Shown one piece after another: positions 24,401 through 34,206 of a DNA stretch of 64,000 nucleotides (positions are counted from its first letter, which is position 1; each line of letters opens with the position of its first letter). Under the pieces are notes generated by a model. The model was not told the origin of the DNA and did not search any database. It saw nothing but the letters and a program-made list of their open reading frames with translations. Source of the DNA: Syngnathus acus (lineage: Eukaryota > Chordata > Actinopteri > Syngnathiformes > Syngnathidae); contig NC_051104.1 of NCBI RefSeq assembly GCF_901709675.1, positions 4,385,501-4,449,500 on the forward strand, in the 5' to 3' direction. The position numbers and the translations under genes are program-made.

Positions 24401-27400
24401 TATTTCTTATTTTCATTTTCCTCTGTCAGCTTTTCGAAGGAAACAGCAACTACGACACTCCCGAGTTGAGGACGGTGGAACCACTACTAACCCGCTTCAT
24501 CCGAATCTACCCGGATAGGGCGACCGCGACTGGAATGGGCCTTCGACTTGAGCTCCTGGGCTGTGATATTGAAGGTAAACAATCCATCAAATTACAGTCA
24601 GCGGTATCACTTTTATCCAAGCGAGAAAAATATATTCAGCCGTGGTGATGACTTCTCTAAAAGCAGTAATGGCATTGCCACCAATAGCGGTAAAGTGCCA
24701 TTGACAGTGAAACCTTTTCCCCACTCATGCTAATGACGTTTCCAGCTGTGCTAAGGTTTCTCGGTAATGATGCGTTCACTCATCGTGACCTTATCTTTCC
24801 CATCTACACTCAACGAGTAGCATAGATGCACTTATGACCTGTGTGTTATTTCGCATATTTCGAGTAGATGTTGAAATACACACAGGTGAGCACATCTATC
24901 ATCCCAACCGATAGCGTGACCATGAGTGGCTTCATGGTTGCAACAATCTGAGTTATTTAAAGGTGTGCATGAAGGCTTGGTATTGTTGATCTCACAGCTG
25001 TGCAGTTGCTGTTACGTATTCCCACAAGGGACACTTGTCTTGTCTCCCACTTTCATCAAATCTGCCCCCATTGCTCGTCACTTCTTGGGGGGGGTCGGAT
25101 AGATGCCCACCTGGTCCAGCTGGATTATAACAGCCTGGCGTCCATCAAATTACGCAAGCTCCTGTGCGTTCTTTGTTCTTTCCGAGGCCCCCACACATTA
25201 TCTTTAAAATTAGCTTTTTTTTTTTTTTTACTCTCCAAGCTGATAGCACAGCAACAGCTTAGCAATATAAGAATGCATAGCAGGCTAGGCCTAAGTGGAT
25301 TTACATATTGAATTTCAGGGCTGCCCATTTTGTTGTAAGCCTCATTGACTCCCAACAGCAGCTTTAGTCAGATGATAATGCTTGTTTTCAGTTTTAATGC
25401 CAAACACACACAAACACGGGAACACACTTGCACACACGCAAGCATAATGTTGGCCAAACCACACATGTACACACTATAGCATAAATACACCGGTGCAGTT
25501 TGTGTGTATGTGTGCATGGACACACACACAGCCCATAAGCGGCCGAGCTAAATCCTCATTTCAGTGAGAGGCTCCCCTGATGCAGCAGTGACCCCATTTC
25601 TGACCTTCTCCACCCTGAATCTGACAGGGGCTGATCTGCCTCATATTTCATCCAACTGAAGAAGAGCATGCACACACGACACACATGCGTGGAGTTTACT
25701 TCAATTTATCTATGTCTGTCTTTATCTCTACATCCCATCTTTTCTCCTATTCCTCTTTCCTCCCTCTGTAATAGTGAGACCCATTCATTACATTATATGT
25801 GTGTCTACACTGTCGCCGGAATGGGGACACACACATGCCGGATGGGTTGTGTAGAAAAGAAGCAAGAACGGATTTGCAGTCTTACCCACAACCAAGTGTC
25901 ACGGGATCATAATGACAAGCCAGTGTGGCCCTGTTAATAACCATCTGAAAGCCTGTTCAAAGTTTTGAGCTCGGACTTTGATTTAACACTATTTATAAAC
26001 ACCTTTACAAAGGTAGATGTAAAAAAAAAAAAGGGTGTCAAAAAAACATGAAACATAAAATCAATGTATTTTGTTTGCCACAGCTCCCACGGTCCCCCCT
26101 TCCACGACCCTTCCGACCTCGTCGGCGTCAGACGAATGCGACGACGACCAAGCAAACTGCCACAGTGGCACAGGTGATGACTACGATAACACAGGTGCTA
26201 ACTTCGCCCACATGAGTCTGCAACTAACCCCTCCCTCTCCACCCCCCCCCCCATCTCATTAATTCAAAGCCCCATTTCCTGCTCGCTTTAGCAGCCCTGA
26301 CACACATGCATGCACCCATTTGCCTTCTTCCAACTCTAACAGTAACTCCCACCTAAATCATTCTTTGTTCCTCCTCGATGCAAAATATCTATCGCTCACC
26401 TTTCCTCAAGTCCTTTAACCACTCATCCTTAATTTCTCGCTAACCCAGTCATTTCTTACTGCAGGTAGTACAACAATGCCAGAAACCACAACGGCTGCAG
26501 CCGATCTCGTCCCAGGTTAGTTCCTAATCACTACGGATTCCGTGATTTAACACCGAATATCTTTTCCGCTGATTGTGTTTTGCCACCATGGGCAAATATT
26601 TACCTACTCATGGTTTGTTTTGCATTCCGTTTTATCGTGCCTCATAAAATCTTCCCTCCGCTGATGTATGTGCGTTATTAAAGTTGATGATAAGCCCCTC
26701 AGAGTCCCATGCTGAGGCAGGAGGTGAGGATATGTGATGCAAAGATGATTAGCACTGGTGCTTTGCTGCTGCATCAGCATATTCACTAATCACCGGGCTG
26801 GCATCAACATGCACACAAAAAGAGGAACACAATGCAATTGCGGTCATCTGAGGAAGCCAAACTTCATATATTGCTTATAGAAGGTTCTTTCGATGAGGTG
26901 GTAACCAGCTGAGAGCCTGTGCCCTGCTGTGACCTTGACTAATGGACCATTCGGTAGACCATCTCTGGCTCTGAGTTCCGAGTATATAAGAGTGTTTTTT
27001 CTTGTGTGTGCAAATATAAATCCATTAAATGGTGAGAATTTGATGCAAATATGACCTTAGATAACATCCCAAACATCTTCAGGCATCTTTGTTAATCCAA
27101 TGTGAACAAAACACCCAGAGCAAGAACACCCACATATTTTCTGGCCTCTATGGAAGGAACCTCTTTCAATGTGTGGCATGTGTTCATGAAGAATGCCATT
27201 GTTGGTCATTGAGGCCCCTGCACTGTTACCATAGTTGTCTTCAAACCTCAGGTCCCTGCTCTCATTAAAATCCACAAATCTCTGTGGGTAGCTTCTATTG
27301 AATGGAGCTTTCAAATAGACAGCATGCCAGCAACTCATTTGTCCTCTTGTCCCACATCTTTATCCGCATTCTGTGGGATTCGTTCCAATGTGTCAAAGCC

Positions 27401-29010
27401 AGTAACTTTTTTTTTTTTTTGTAAAAGACGATAATACATTTGTATATTATTATAGCAATGGTTAGGTGTATACTGCAATAAATGATTATTTCTTAATTTT
27501 GAGATGCTGGGCAATGAAAGGACATTTTCTATAGCTATTTGCTGCCCTCTTGTGTTTACAGCGAAATTTTATATATTTGTTTCAATACATTTGCAGACTT
27601 TCTTTGGTTCGCCTGCGACTTTGGCTGGGCCAATGACCCGTCCTTCTGCAGGTGGACTTCGGAAGATACTGTCTCTCGATGGCAAATCCAGTCCAGCGGA
27701 ACCCCCACCCTCAATACTGGACCCAATATGGATCATACAGGTGCGGATTTTCCAAAATGGACCATACAATATTAATACACTGAGCCTTATTTATGGAGGT
27801 ATTTTATATTGTGTTCAATAATAATTCTGCATATTATATTGTGACACGTTCTTTTATCCAATAGGTGGCTCAGGAAATTTCATTTACACCTTGGCGACGG
27901 GTTTACAAGACACAGAGGTGGCTCGGCTGGTCAGCCCAGAGGTCATCTCCCCCGATTCGGACCTGTGTGTGTCATTCTGGTACCACATGTTCGGGTCACA
28001 CATTGGTACACTACATATCAAACAGCGCAAACAGACTGTCGACGGACCCGCTGACATCTTGCTGTGGACCGTCAGCGGTCACCAGGGTAACCGCTGGAGG
28101 GAAGGTCGTGTTCTCCTGCCACGCACTAATTGGCCCTATCAGGTAAATTCAATTACTTTGCATTTTAAATAAATCAACTTCTCCGGGAGCTTCACTGTTT
28201 GTTCTTTTTATCTCTGTGTTCTAGGTGGTGATTGAAGGGTCGGTAGAGAGAAAGAGCTGGGGTGATATTGCCGTGGATGACATTAAGGTTCTTAGTGGAC
28301 TCACTGCAACAGACTGCAAAGGTGACTTTCCATTTTGAGAATAAAACTGACATTTGTGGAGTGTATATCCTTTTTGGCCCAAATGTTGAAATAAATTCTC
28401 TGCTTTGACAGATCCAGATGTACCCACCGAACCAATGCTGCCAGAGGATCACTTTAATGAAATCAGTAAGTTATTTCTGAACTTTTGTTTTTGTGCATAG
28501 GTTATAAGGTTAAATCAGTGTGTGCCGGATACTGAGTGGAAATGAAGCTTCAAATTTGCTTCATGAACCAGTTGTATTTTTTGAAGGGTTGATTTAAATA
28601 GAGGTATTTATTATAATGTATTTATATTTATAAAATTATTATAATTATAAAATGATATCTTCTTTATGGTTTCTTATATTTGAGCTCATATGTCTATTTT
28701 TTTTTTTTCAATTCCCTCTGCAGTTGAGGAGATCACAGAATATCCCGACTTTGTGGAGACCAACCAGATCAGCGGAGCCGGCAATATGTTAAAGACACTT
28801 GACCCTATTCTCATCACCATCATCGCTATGTCCGCCCTGGGCGTTTTCCTGGGCGCCATTTGCGGTGTTGTCCTTTACTGCGCCTGCTCGCATGGCGGCA
28901 TGTCAGAAAGGAATTTATCAGCCCTGGAAAATTATAACTTTGAACTGGTGGACGGGGTCAAGTTAAAGAAGGACAAACTCAATGTACAGAGCTCGTATTC
29001 GGAGGCGTGA
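6293..29010 (+). CDS. nrp1: Neuropilin-1, 5'-truncated by window edge (15 exons)
   Basis: Single-pass co-receptor for class 3 semaphorins and VEGF, acting at the plasma membrane of axons and endothelium. The joined exons (6293-6474, 11844-12071, 12886-13041, 14639-14805, 19121-19276, 20956-21100, 23252-23583, 24430-24574, 26084-26194, 26465-26515, 27597-27740, 27865-28142, 28225-28321, 28412-28465, 28724-29010) keep one frame and encode about 843 residues. Domain order is second half of CUB1, CUB2, two F5/8C (b1, b2) domains, a Ser/Thr/Pro linker, MAM, transmembrane helix with GxxxG spacing, and a short tail ending SYSEA, whose SEA is the known GIPC/synectin PDZ ligand. Human NRP1 has 923 residues, so about 80 N-terminal residues (signal peptide and start of CUB1) lie in exons left of the window. 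NRP1 is favoured over NRP2 because the tail and the DECDDDQANCHSGTGDD linker match NRP1. The a/b paralogue is undetermined. Confidence 0.96.
6935..7014 (-). mobile_element. Degenerate LINE-tail fragment (antisense)
   Basis: The pattern caattgactttggggctaaa, then ccaccctgtagcggttgcc and agtcaattgcagggtg, corresponds to the antisense of the abundant fish LINE 3' region (cgattggctggcaaccgg ... cagggtgt) seen at the start of the window. Diverged and truncated. Confidence 0.5.
8289..8595 (+). mobile_element. TA-flanked MITE, copy 1 (ccgtattttcc family)
   Basis: The element begins ccgtattttccgcactataa and ends with its inverted repeat (ttatagtgcggaaaatacgg). It is flanked by TA at 8287-8288 and 8596-8597, consistent with a TA target duplication. 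Inside, a unit of about 65 bp (aaggcgcaccggattataag ... actttgtccatatat) is tandemly duplicated. It is followed by a GC-rich piece (catttggcccgcgagccgg ... ggacacgcctg) that looks like the end of a different, hAT-type MITE. No ORF, so non-autonomous. It resembles copies at 24129 and 43544. Confidence 0.85.
11844..12071 (+). CDS. nrp1: nrp1 exon 4: first half of CUB2
   Basis: Acceptor ttcttgcag and donor gtgagc. It encodes PECSRNFTSNSGVIKSPGFP, then an EFESFELEPD stretch and FCRYDRLEIWDGFPG, the acidic CUB2 core. The phase joins exon 3 (split Gly codon) and exon 5 (split Val codon). Confidence 0.95.
12072..12885 (+). other. nrp1: nrp1 intron 4
   Basis: An 0.8-kb intron inside CUB2. It holds T-rich tracts and no recognised element, coding exon or RNA gene. 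Confidence 0.7.
12886..13041 (+). CDS. nrp1: nrp1 exon 5: second half of CUB2
   Basis: Acceptor caatttag and donor gtgagt. It encodes GPYIGRYCGQNTPGRI and TDSAIAKEGFSANF, the end of CUB2, then the linker towards b1. 156 bp, phase-neutral. Confidence 0.94.
13042..14638 (+). other. nrp1: nrp1 intron 5
   Basis: A 1.6-kb intron between CUB2 and b1. It holds a CA microsatellite at 13211-13244. The open frame at 14204-14551 has no recognisable protein signature, and no coding exon was seen. Confidence 0.65.
13211..13244. repeat. CA dinucleotide microsatellite
   Basis: About 34 bp of (AC)n with one interruption (agacacacac...), in nrp1 intron 5. Confidence 0.9.
14639..14805 (+). CDS. nrp1: nrp1 exon 6: start of b1 (F5/8C) domain
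   Basis: Acceptor tttctcag and donor gtaaca. It encodes DCGDPLGMESGEI, SSQY and WTPEQDS. The Tyr of SSQY and the Asp of EQDS correspond to human Y297 and D320, two residues of the pocket that binds C-terminal arginine (CendR) ligands such as VEGF-A165. Confidence 0.95.
14806..19120 (+). other. nrp1: nrp1 intron 6
   Basis: A 4.3-kb intron within b1. It contains a short dispersed-repeat fragment at 16108-16164 (see separate entry), a perfect 8-bp inverted repeat at 18949-18967 and AT-rich runs. No exon or RNA gene was recognised. Confidence 0.65.
16108..16164. repeat. Dispersed repeat fragment ending in ctccgccagtg
   Basis: The stretch gccacccaatgccccccccc followed by aatcctagctccgccagtgg resembles 42137-42200, which has ccacc...gccccccc...aatcttagctccgccagtga. 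Two copies of the same motif order within one window point to a dispersed repeat, probably the end of an unidentified transposon. Confidence 0.5.
19121..19276 (+). CDS. nrp1: nrp1 exon 7: middle of b1 domain
   Basis: Acceptor gattctcag and donor gttcct. It encodes VDLGFLRFVSAIGTQGAVSQ then ETERTYFVKSYKVDVSSNGE. The Ser, Thr and Tyr of the VSQETERTY segment match human pocket residues S346, T349 and Y353. The basic run next to them in human (KKK) is ERT here. Confidence 0.95.
19277..20955 (+). other. nrp1: nrp1 intron 7
   Basis: A 1.7-kb intron within b1. Poly-T tracts, a C-run near 20067 and a TA-rich tract near 20830-20905 are present. No exon or RNA gene was recognised. Confidence 0.65.
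20827..20905. repeat. AT-rich low-complexity tract
   Basis: (TA)n at about 20839-20856 is embedded in taataatattttattt-like sequence, just upstream of exon 8. It is low complexity, not a gene. Confidence 0.8.
20956..21100 (+). CDS. nrp1: nrp1 exon 8: end of b1 domain
   Basis: Acceptor gactctcag and donor gtgagt. It encodes VFQGNTNPTD, LTRFIRIRPVTWEKGIALRF and EVYGCKIS, the closing strands and last cysteine of b1. Confidence 0.95.
21101..23251 (+). other. nrp1: nrp1 intron 8
   Basis: A 2.15-kb intron separating b1 from b2. It has long poly-T runs near 21406-21480. No mobile element or RNA gene was recognised. Confidence 0.6.
23252..23583 (+). CDS. nrp1: nrp1 exon 9: most of b2 domain
   Basis: Acceptor tctctcttag and donor gtgaac. 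It encodes YPCSGMLGMVSGLITDNQIT, EWLQVDLGEEKVVKGLIIQG and KHRENKVFMKKF. At 332 bp it is the longest nrp1 coding exon here. Confidence 0.95.
23641..23751. repeat. (AAATA)n-type tandem repeat
   Basis: About 110 bp of imperfect AAATA, AAATGA and AAATAAAT units in nrp1 intron 9. Its antisense frames give meaningless Phe/Leu/Ile-rich ORFs. Confidence 0.9.
24129..24360 (-). mobile_element. TA-flanked MITE, copy 2 (ccgtattttcc family)
   Basis: Inverted terminal repeats ccgtattttccactctataa and ttatagtccagaaaatacag, with TA at 24127-24128 and 24361-24362. Read on the minus strand, the interior matches copy 1 at 8289, including the tttggcccgcg insert and the gctgtagtgg...caatattgg junction, but it lacks copy 1's tandem duplication and part of the insert. 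It has no coding capacity. Confidence 0.85.
24430..24574 (+). CDS. nrp1: nrp1 exon 10: end of b2 domain
   Basis: Acceptor cctctgtcag and donor gtaaac. It encodes LFEGNSNYDTPELRTVEPLL, TRFIRIYPDRAT and LRLELLGCDIE, the end of b2 with its closing cysteine. Confidence 0.95.
24575..26083 (+). other. nrp1: nrp1 intron 10
   Basis: A 1.5-kb intron between b2 and the linker. The 25390-25540 part is a degenerate CA/TG-rich patch. Nothing else was recognised. Confidence 0.6.
26084..26194 (+). CDS. nrp1: nrp1 exon 11: linker with GAG-site motif
   Basis: Acceptor tttgccacag and donor gtgcta. It encodes a Thr/Ser/Pro-rich start (APTVPPSTTLPTSSAS) and DECDDDQANCHSGTGDDYDN. The Ser-Gly in an acidic context corresponds to the human glycosaminoglycan attachment serine (S612 by my count), so proteoglycan modification is likely. 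Confidence 0.92.
26465..26515 (+). CDS. nrp1: nrp1 exon 12: short Thr-rich linker exon
   Basis: A 51-bp exon between ttactgcag and gttagt. It encodes GSTTMPETTTAAADLVP. The frame is kept on both sides with split Gly and Asp codons. Sequence conservation with human is low, as expected for this linker. Acceptance rests mainly on phase and splice sites. Confidence 0.8.
26516..27596 (+). other. nrp1: nrp1 intron 12
   Basis: A 1.1-kb intron between the Thr-rich linker exon and MAM. No element or RNA gene was recognised. Reverse-strand open frames here lack any protein signature. Confidence 0.6.
27597..27740 (+). CDS. nrp1: nrp1 exon 13: start of MAM domain
   Basis: Acceptor acatttgcag and donor gtgcgg. 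It encodes FACDFGWANDPSFCRWTSED, the cysteine/aromatic signature that opens MAM domains, and ends in MDHTG. Confidence 0.93.
27865..28142 (+). CDS. nrp1: nrp1 exon 14: MAM core
   Basis: Acceptor tccaatag and donor gtaaat. It encodes GSGNFIY, VARLVSPEVISP, CVSFWYHMFGSHIGTLHIKQ and GHQGNRWREGRVLLP, which align well with the NRP1 MAM core. Confidence 0.95.
28225..28321 (+). CDS. nrp1: nrp1 exon 15: end of MAM domain
   Basis: Acceptor tgttctag and donor gtgact. It encodes VVIEGSVE, then WGDIAVDDIKVLSG and a final DCK cysteine. IAVDDI is the conserved last MAM strand. Confidence 0.95.
28412..28465 (+). CDS. nrp1: nrp1 exon 16: juxtamembrane segment
   Basis: A 54-bp exon between gctttgacag and gtaagt. 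It encodes an acidic, Pro-rich stretch (DPDVPTEPMLPEDHFNEI) just outside the membrane. The segment is poorly conserved, but splice sites and phase fit. Confidence 0.87.
28724..29010 (+). CDS. nrp1: nrp1 exon 17: transmembrane helix and tail
   Basis: Acceptor ctctgcag, stop TGA at 29008-29010. It encodes a short ectodomain stalk, a hydrophobic helix with GVFLGAICG (overlapping GxxxG, the known dimerisation element of neuropilins), then SERNLSALENYNFELVDGVK and the C-terminal SEA PDZ ligand. This is the most conserved part of the gene. Confidence 0.97.
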
Positions 29011-31500
29011 GGCCCGAAGCGGCTCATTCATGTGACTATGTAACGTGCACAGCTTGAAGAGCGTGCACGGGACTCGCTGTAGCTACGTCTCGTGTATTCG
29101 TACGAGAAGGCGGACTCTAAGGAGCGCCCGTTACCCTCAGCTTTCCGAATGAGGGACAGATTCAGGAACCGACGGGAGGTTTGAACTAATCTACGCTTTT
29201 CTCAGGAGCTGCAGTAAAAAGAACCTACCAGTAGGGGACACTGTGTACAAAAATAAATACAGGAAAAAAAAAAAAAGATGTACAGATACGTAGATGAAAT
29301 TTTAATTTTCTATTTTGATTTTCCATTCATTTTTACAATCGGATGCTGGTGTTGAGACCAATTTATTAATAATGTTAAGAGTATTTATCATTTTCTGGAG
29401 TTTTTTTTTTTTTTTTTTAGTTCATGAAGGCGATAAATTTCAAGTTTTGAAATGAAATATCCAAAATGAACCATATCCGGCAAAACTGTCGATTTGCCCA
29501 CGCTATGGCATACAGGGTGTGCTCATAATTCATAAATCTGATATATGTACCCATTTTAACCTCCCCTCACTCCAGAATGAGTCGCATCCATGGGAATTTA
29601 TGGTTCTGATAGTGCCTTTAGTACATATCGGATGGTCTCCTCTTTTGAACTGGGTGTTATTTTTATTTTTTTTGCTGTACTTGGCTTTATTTATAAGGGC
29701 AGAAAACAGGGGCACATGATCATACCTGCAAAATGGTATCTGATCTTTCAATCTATCACATCATAGTGCTTTACTTGTTTGTGTCTGAAAACCACACACT
29801 GTAAATAAGTTTTAATATATTTTATTGTCTTTTTTTAAAGAAGGTGATAAGAAAAAAAAAAGTCTTTTTTTTTTTCCTCACTGTGTGTCTGTGTGCAAAT
29901 CACACGTGTGTGTGTAAATACAATCCCTCTGACTGTTTTGTGGATGGTGCAGTGTTAACGTTTCATTTAACATTACCGTGACGATGTTAAAGCAATTTCA
30001 ACATGCATTCGGGCCAATTGTCATCACAACACCCACTTCATTAAAACCACCGATGGATGAATGAGTTTTAAAAAAAAAAAACACACACAACAAAAAGGCA
30101 CACACAAAAAAACTCAAGCAATGAACTAATTGCATTATCTTCTGCTCTCATGTAGCTTTGCTGATTTTGTTGGTAGAGTCACCAACATACCAAAAAAAAA
30201 ATGCAACAATCATTTTTGCTTTACCACTTTTAAATGTCACTGTGGATTGATTGCTCACTGACGGAAAAGCTATCTCGACAATGCAGCTTGTGTGCACTTT
30301 GTTACTGATTCCCTCTTGATAGAAATCTATTAAAAGGGGTGAACTGATGAATGGTGCTATACAGTAATTACTTTAAACACACACACAAAGCAGTAAGCGG
30401 CTTATAATAATGTCAGAGGTGATCTGAGTAGAATAGAACATTGGTTGGAATCGGGGATTGGGTAGAGCCACCAAATTGACTTTACCTAGCCTCCCTCTAT
30501 GGCTTTACCAAAGTTTGGTGGTACAATTAGATGGCAGAAATGACAGAAATGTAAATGTGTTTTTCTATTTGCATTTAAAGCAACAAGAGGCCGGACATCA
30601 GATTGGTGTGAGCCCCCCCAGAGACTCTTGTTTGTTTGGAAGTAGAAGGATGAACTTTGCAGCATCAGAACACAATATTGCCGCCTGGATTTTATATCCC
30701 TGCCCACCCCCCAAAAAAAAAAAAAAAAATGATAGCGAGAACTCGAAGGCATACCTACATCTTTTGTAGTAGTGTGATTTGCGTGTTGTACTGTGGTGAC
30801 GACATTCTCAGTTTGTTCCTTTTAGATTGAAAATGACACGTTGCTCCATGGCTACACATCATAATGTCTGCGCTTTTGTCTCGGAAAATAAACAAACAAA
30901 AAAACAAGTGTAGCTTCAGCGACATCTGCTGCTCAAATAGGGGGTAAAGAATACTGTAGCGTGGACTCAAAAGAAACAATGTTGCACTGATAAATATTAT
31001 ATTTGAAAAGCGTATGTGTTTATAGCGAATATTTGCAAGGAAAAACAAACAAAAAAATAAAGTACAAAAAACACATATAGTGATGATATCTTTCATGTTT
31101 TTATATATAATTTCAGGTTATCTGACATAATTCTGAAATGTAAAATACCGGGATGTTTTCATTATTGAAAAAAGAATTATAGATTGCCCCCCTTACATTA
31201 TAATGGCATATTAACGCCCCACTTTGTACTGTCATTACAATTTTGTGCTTTTTTTTTTTAATAAAACAAGAAAATACTACTTTTATTTTCAATACTGCTT
31301 CTGTAATTTGCTGTTGTAGAAAATAATGAATAAACAGCAACGCCTTAAAAGAGAGTGTTTTTCAAAAATACTGACTTATTAGAAAATGGTGTAAGAAACG
31401 GCATTACTTAGAATATGTATTTCAGCTGAGGATTGTTTTGTATGTTTTGCACTCCTTGAAATAAGTTGGAAATAAATTACTAAGTCTGTGATGTGAGGAT
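29011..31500 (+). other. nrp1: nrp1 3' UTR (extent inferred)
   Basis: Non-coding, AT-rich sequence after the nrp1 stop, with no supported ORF. AATAAA signals occur at 29252-29257 (followed by an A-run) and 31471-31476, with AATAAA-like sites near 31260-31330. NRP1 mRNAs usually have long 3' UTRs, so the distal site is favoured, but the true end is unknown. Cytosine-poor A/T runs and short CA tracts occur throughout. Confidence 0.5.
31471..31476 (+). terminator. nrp1: Candidate distal nrp1 poly(A) signal
   Basis: Canonical AATAAA in ttggaaataaattac, about 2.46 kb after the stop, followed by TG-rich sequence (ctgtgatgtg) of the kind found downstream of cleavage sites. The earlier AATAAA at 29252 could give a short isoform. 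Confidence 0.4.
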
Positions 31501-33890
31501 TTACCGCCACTGGACTGGTCAAAATGATTGCATCACGAAAAGGGCGCGTACTTACCACTAATGAGACACTGATGTAAACTTGGTTGGTTTTCCTGGTAGC
31601 CTGTCATTAGTTGAAATCAGCCATCCCCCCTACATTGGTATGGCCTCTTTTGGTGCACAAGTATTGCATTACCAATCACTTGAAGTCATGAATGTCTTAA
31701 AATAGGAATTGCTATAATATTACTATTCACGAGGGTTAGGTGCTTAAACCCAGACAGGTAGCAAAAAAATAATAATGATAATCACATAGCAGGCTTTAAA
31801 AGGTTTGAAATTCCACAGAGGTGCTAGTATATGGTAGCAAATATAATTTTTTGTCGAAATGAAGCTTCTTAACTCACTTTAAATTGTTTCCGTGGCCCAT
31901 CAGAGTGCTTAAAAATGTCATTAACTTAATTCATGATACCCTGCAACACATGACTATGAAATTTTAATAAAATACAGAAATAAGTAATCCCATATTTAAT
32001 TATTATATGAAACATTTAATCAATGAGATCTAATGATTTACTGGTGGATTTATTAGTTTGGTGTGATGCATTTAGGGTCATATTCAATTCTCATTAACAA
32101 ATAACATTTTGTTTAAATATTTCCTGGTGTATTTATTTATTTCATTTTGGAACTTGCGGTCCTCCATAGGTAGGATGACATGGGGAAGCAGGAATGCACA
32201 CATCGGAGTATATGCAATGTGGTCAGGAGGCTTACAAGGTAATTGGGCTTTTTATTTTTTATCTTTTGTTTATTTAGTCCCTAGCCTTTATTGCTGGATG
32301 GGTGCAGCTCCACGTGACAGTTGCATTATTCTTCTGTTGCTTTCCTTCTGCTCACTGGTGTAATTTATGCTGTTTTGGAGATGGTTTTGTCTCCTTTATC
32401 CGCAGTAACTAACTTTGACCACAGGAGAGCGCTACAGATTACAATACTCAGCAGATAGGTACTTAACCACACTGTTTGCTTATTAATTCGTCTCGATGGT
32501 CTGTAAAATATTTATTTCCATCCATCTACTTTGAAATTCAGCGCACTTTTTAACTTATGATGCAAGTTTTGGCGAATCTTAAAGTTTTTTAACAGAACTT
32601 TTTTATTTCTATTTCCCCCAAAAAATGTTATATTTATTATCCGATGTCGCCTGAGCTGTGATTGTTTTGCCAACCTCCTCAGATAACATTTGTCAAATGT
32701 CTGGCTTCCTGTTACACTTCACTCATTTGATTTTTATTTTGATATAGAAATACCAGAAATGAAATACAGCTTGATTTCCCTCATTTGTTGAGGAAAGAGT
32801 AAGTAAAATAAAGTTTGATTTTCTAATTTTATTTCTAAACAAAAGTAGAATACAGCACAACACACAAATCAAGAAACGGCTCGTAAATGTATTTGCTTTG
32901 GATTCCTGGAATTTATCATTGGGTGCAATTCTCGTAATAACCCGCAGAGGGCGACATACGGTACACTTTTGCCATTTTATGGTCAAATCCGGGAATCCAA
33001 AAACGAATATACGCTTCGTTGTATTTTTATTTGTTTCTCGCGATATATTCTGTTTTTTGTTTTAGAATTAAAACAATAATATCAAACCACTCTTTTACTT
33101 ACTTTTACCAGACAACATATTAAAAAAAACAAGCGGTATTTCAATTTTGGTATTTCTATATTAAAATTGAAATCAAATAACGGGTCATTTTTCTGTTTTT
33201 AAAAACGGCTTCTAAACGCACTATCCAATAAACAAAAAAGACACGGACCCGAGCATTCTCTGGTTAAACCCTCCTTGGAGACTAAACAGGATTCAAGGCC
33301 CTTCCGGGGCTGATATGGTTGTTTTTTTCCCAGTGTGAGTCCCTTGCGTGTAAGGAAACATTTTTTTTTCTCAAACAAATGGCTTTCAAAATATCATTAT
33401 ACAAATTATAGTATCTTCAGTTTTAATTTCTGCAACAAAACAGAATACAGGACGAGCTATATCTGTTTTCTTTGCACGAATACACATTTAAAAGCAAATT
33501 TAATCAATCAAATTAATAGCACATTCCCATCCAAGTGCCTTTGGCACCAAGGAGGGTCAGTTTCAATTGCTTACTGTTTATGCGGTTAATTCCCTAAGTA
33601 GTGACAAAAGCGCACATACGTGATATGATCACTAAAATTAAAAAAAAGATGAACAGGAACCCCATTTGCACTATCTTCAAATTAAAGCACGTTGCGTGCA
33701 AAATAACCAAAGGTTTGCCATTGGAGCGAAACAAAATTTTAAGTGTTTATGACATTTCTTTATTGTGTTTTTATTGGACAGATTTTCTGGTGAAGTAATA
33801 AAGAAACAAAAGTGACAAAGAATGATGCCCGAGGTAATTTTATTTTGGTACTGCAACAGGAAGAAGAAAATAGGTCTACGTCATTTCAAG
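31501..33890. other. nrp1-itgb1 intergenic region
   Basis: About 2.4 kb of AT-rich sequence between the likely nrp1 3' end and the itgb1 promoter. No coding exon, RNA gene or recognisable transposon was seen. It may hold regulatory DNA for either gene, but nothing specific is visible. Confidence 0.5.
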
Positions 33891-34090
33891 AACAGTGCGT
33901 TTCGGGCAGGAGGAGAGAGAAGCGCTTCGTGTCAGCTTCGCCGCTTGTTACTTTACAAAAAACACGCACTACCCGGAGATTATCATTTTACATTTGAATT
34001 GAATTGAAAACAATTCCTATCTGGGATCGGGATTAAATGGGCGGTAGTGTAAATCTGCGGTGACGTTTTTATTTTTATTGTTTTGGTGGA
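33890..34090 (+). promoter_or_regulatory. itgb1: Probable itgb1 promoter
   Basis: Sequence just upstream of the untranslated first exon. It is richer in CpG than the surroundings, with a GC box (gggcgg, 34039-34044) and a CRE-like tgacgt (34061-34066). No clear TATA box. The position is inferred from the splice donor at 34207, and the transcription start is not known. Confidence 0.35.
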
Positions 34091-34206
34091 GAAAGTGATC
34101 GGGTGCCAGCGGAGCGGTGTGGAACCGCCGCTGCTGTGACCGATTGTCTTTGGAGAGGGTTGCTATCTTCTGTGTGCTGCAACGGGATTACCACTTCAAC
34201 GCAAAG
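34090..34206 (+). other. itgb1: itgb1 exon 1 (5' UTR, start approximate)
   Basis: A GC-richer block (gccagcggagcggtgtggaa, accgccgctgctgtgacc) ends in cgcaaag followed by a good donor, gtaaac. Joined to the coding exon at 39649 it gives aaagATGG, a strong Kozak context with A at -3, which supports the pairing. The 5' boundary is a guess. Confidence 0.5.

Larger units (their letters stand above)
23584..24429 (+). other. nrp1: nrp1 intron 9
   Basis: An 0.85-kb intron within b2, largely repeat: an AAATA/AAATG tract at 23641-23751 and a MITE copy at 24129-24360. No coding exon. Confidence 0.7.

Noticed and set aside
26195-26262. Read-through of nrp1 exon 11 into the next intron gives about 22 extra codons before a stop, recalling soluble neuropilin forms
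   Set aside because: The intron is only 270 bp, the donor gtgcta is usable and the next exons fit in phase. There is no AATAAA in the intron to end such a transcript, so a soluble isoform is not supported by the sequence alone.
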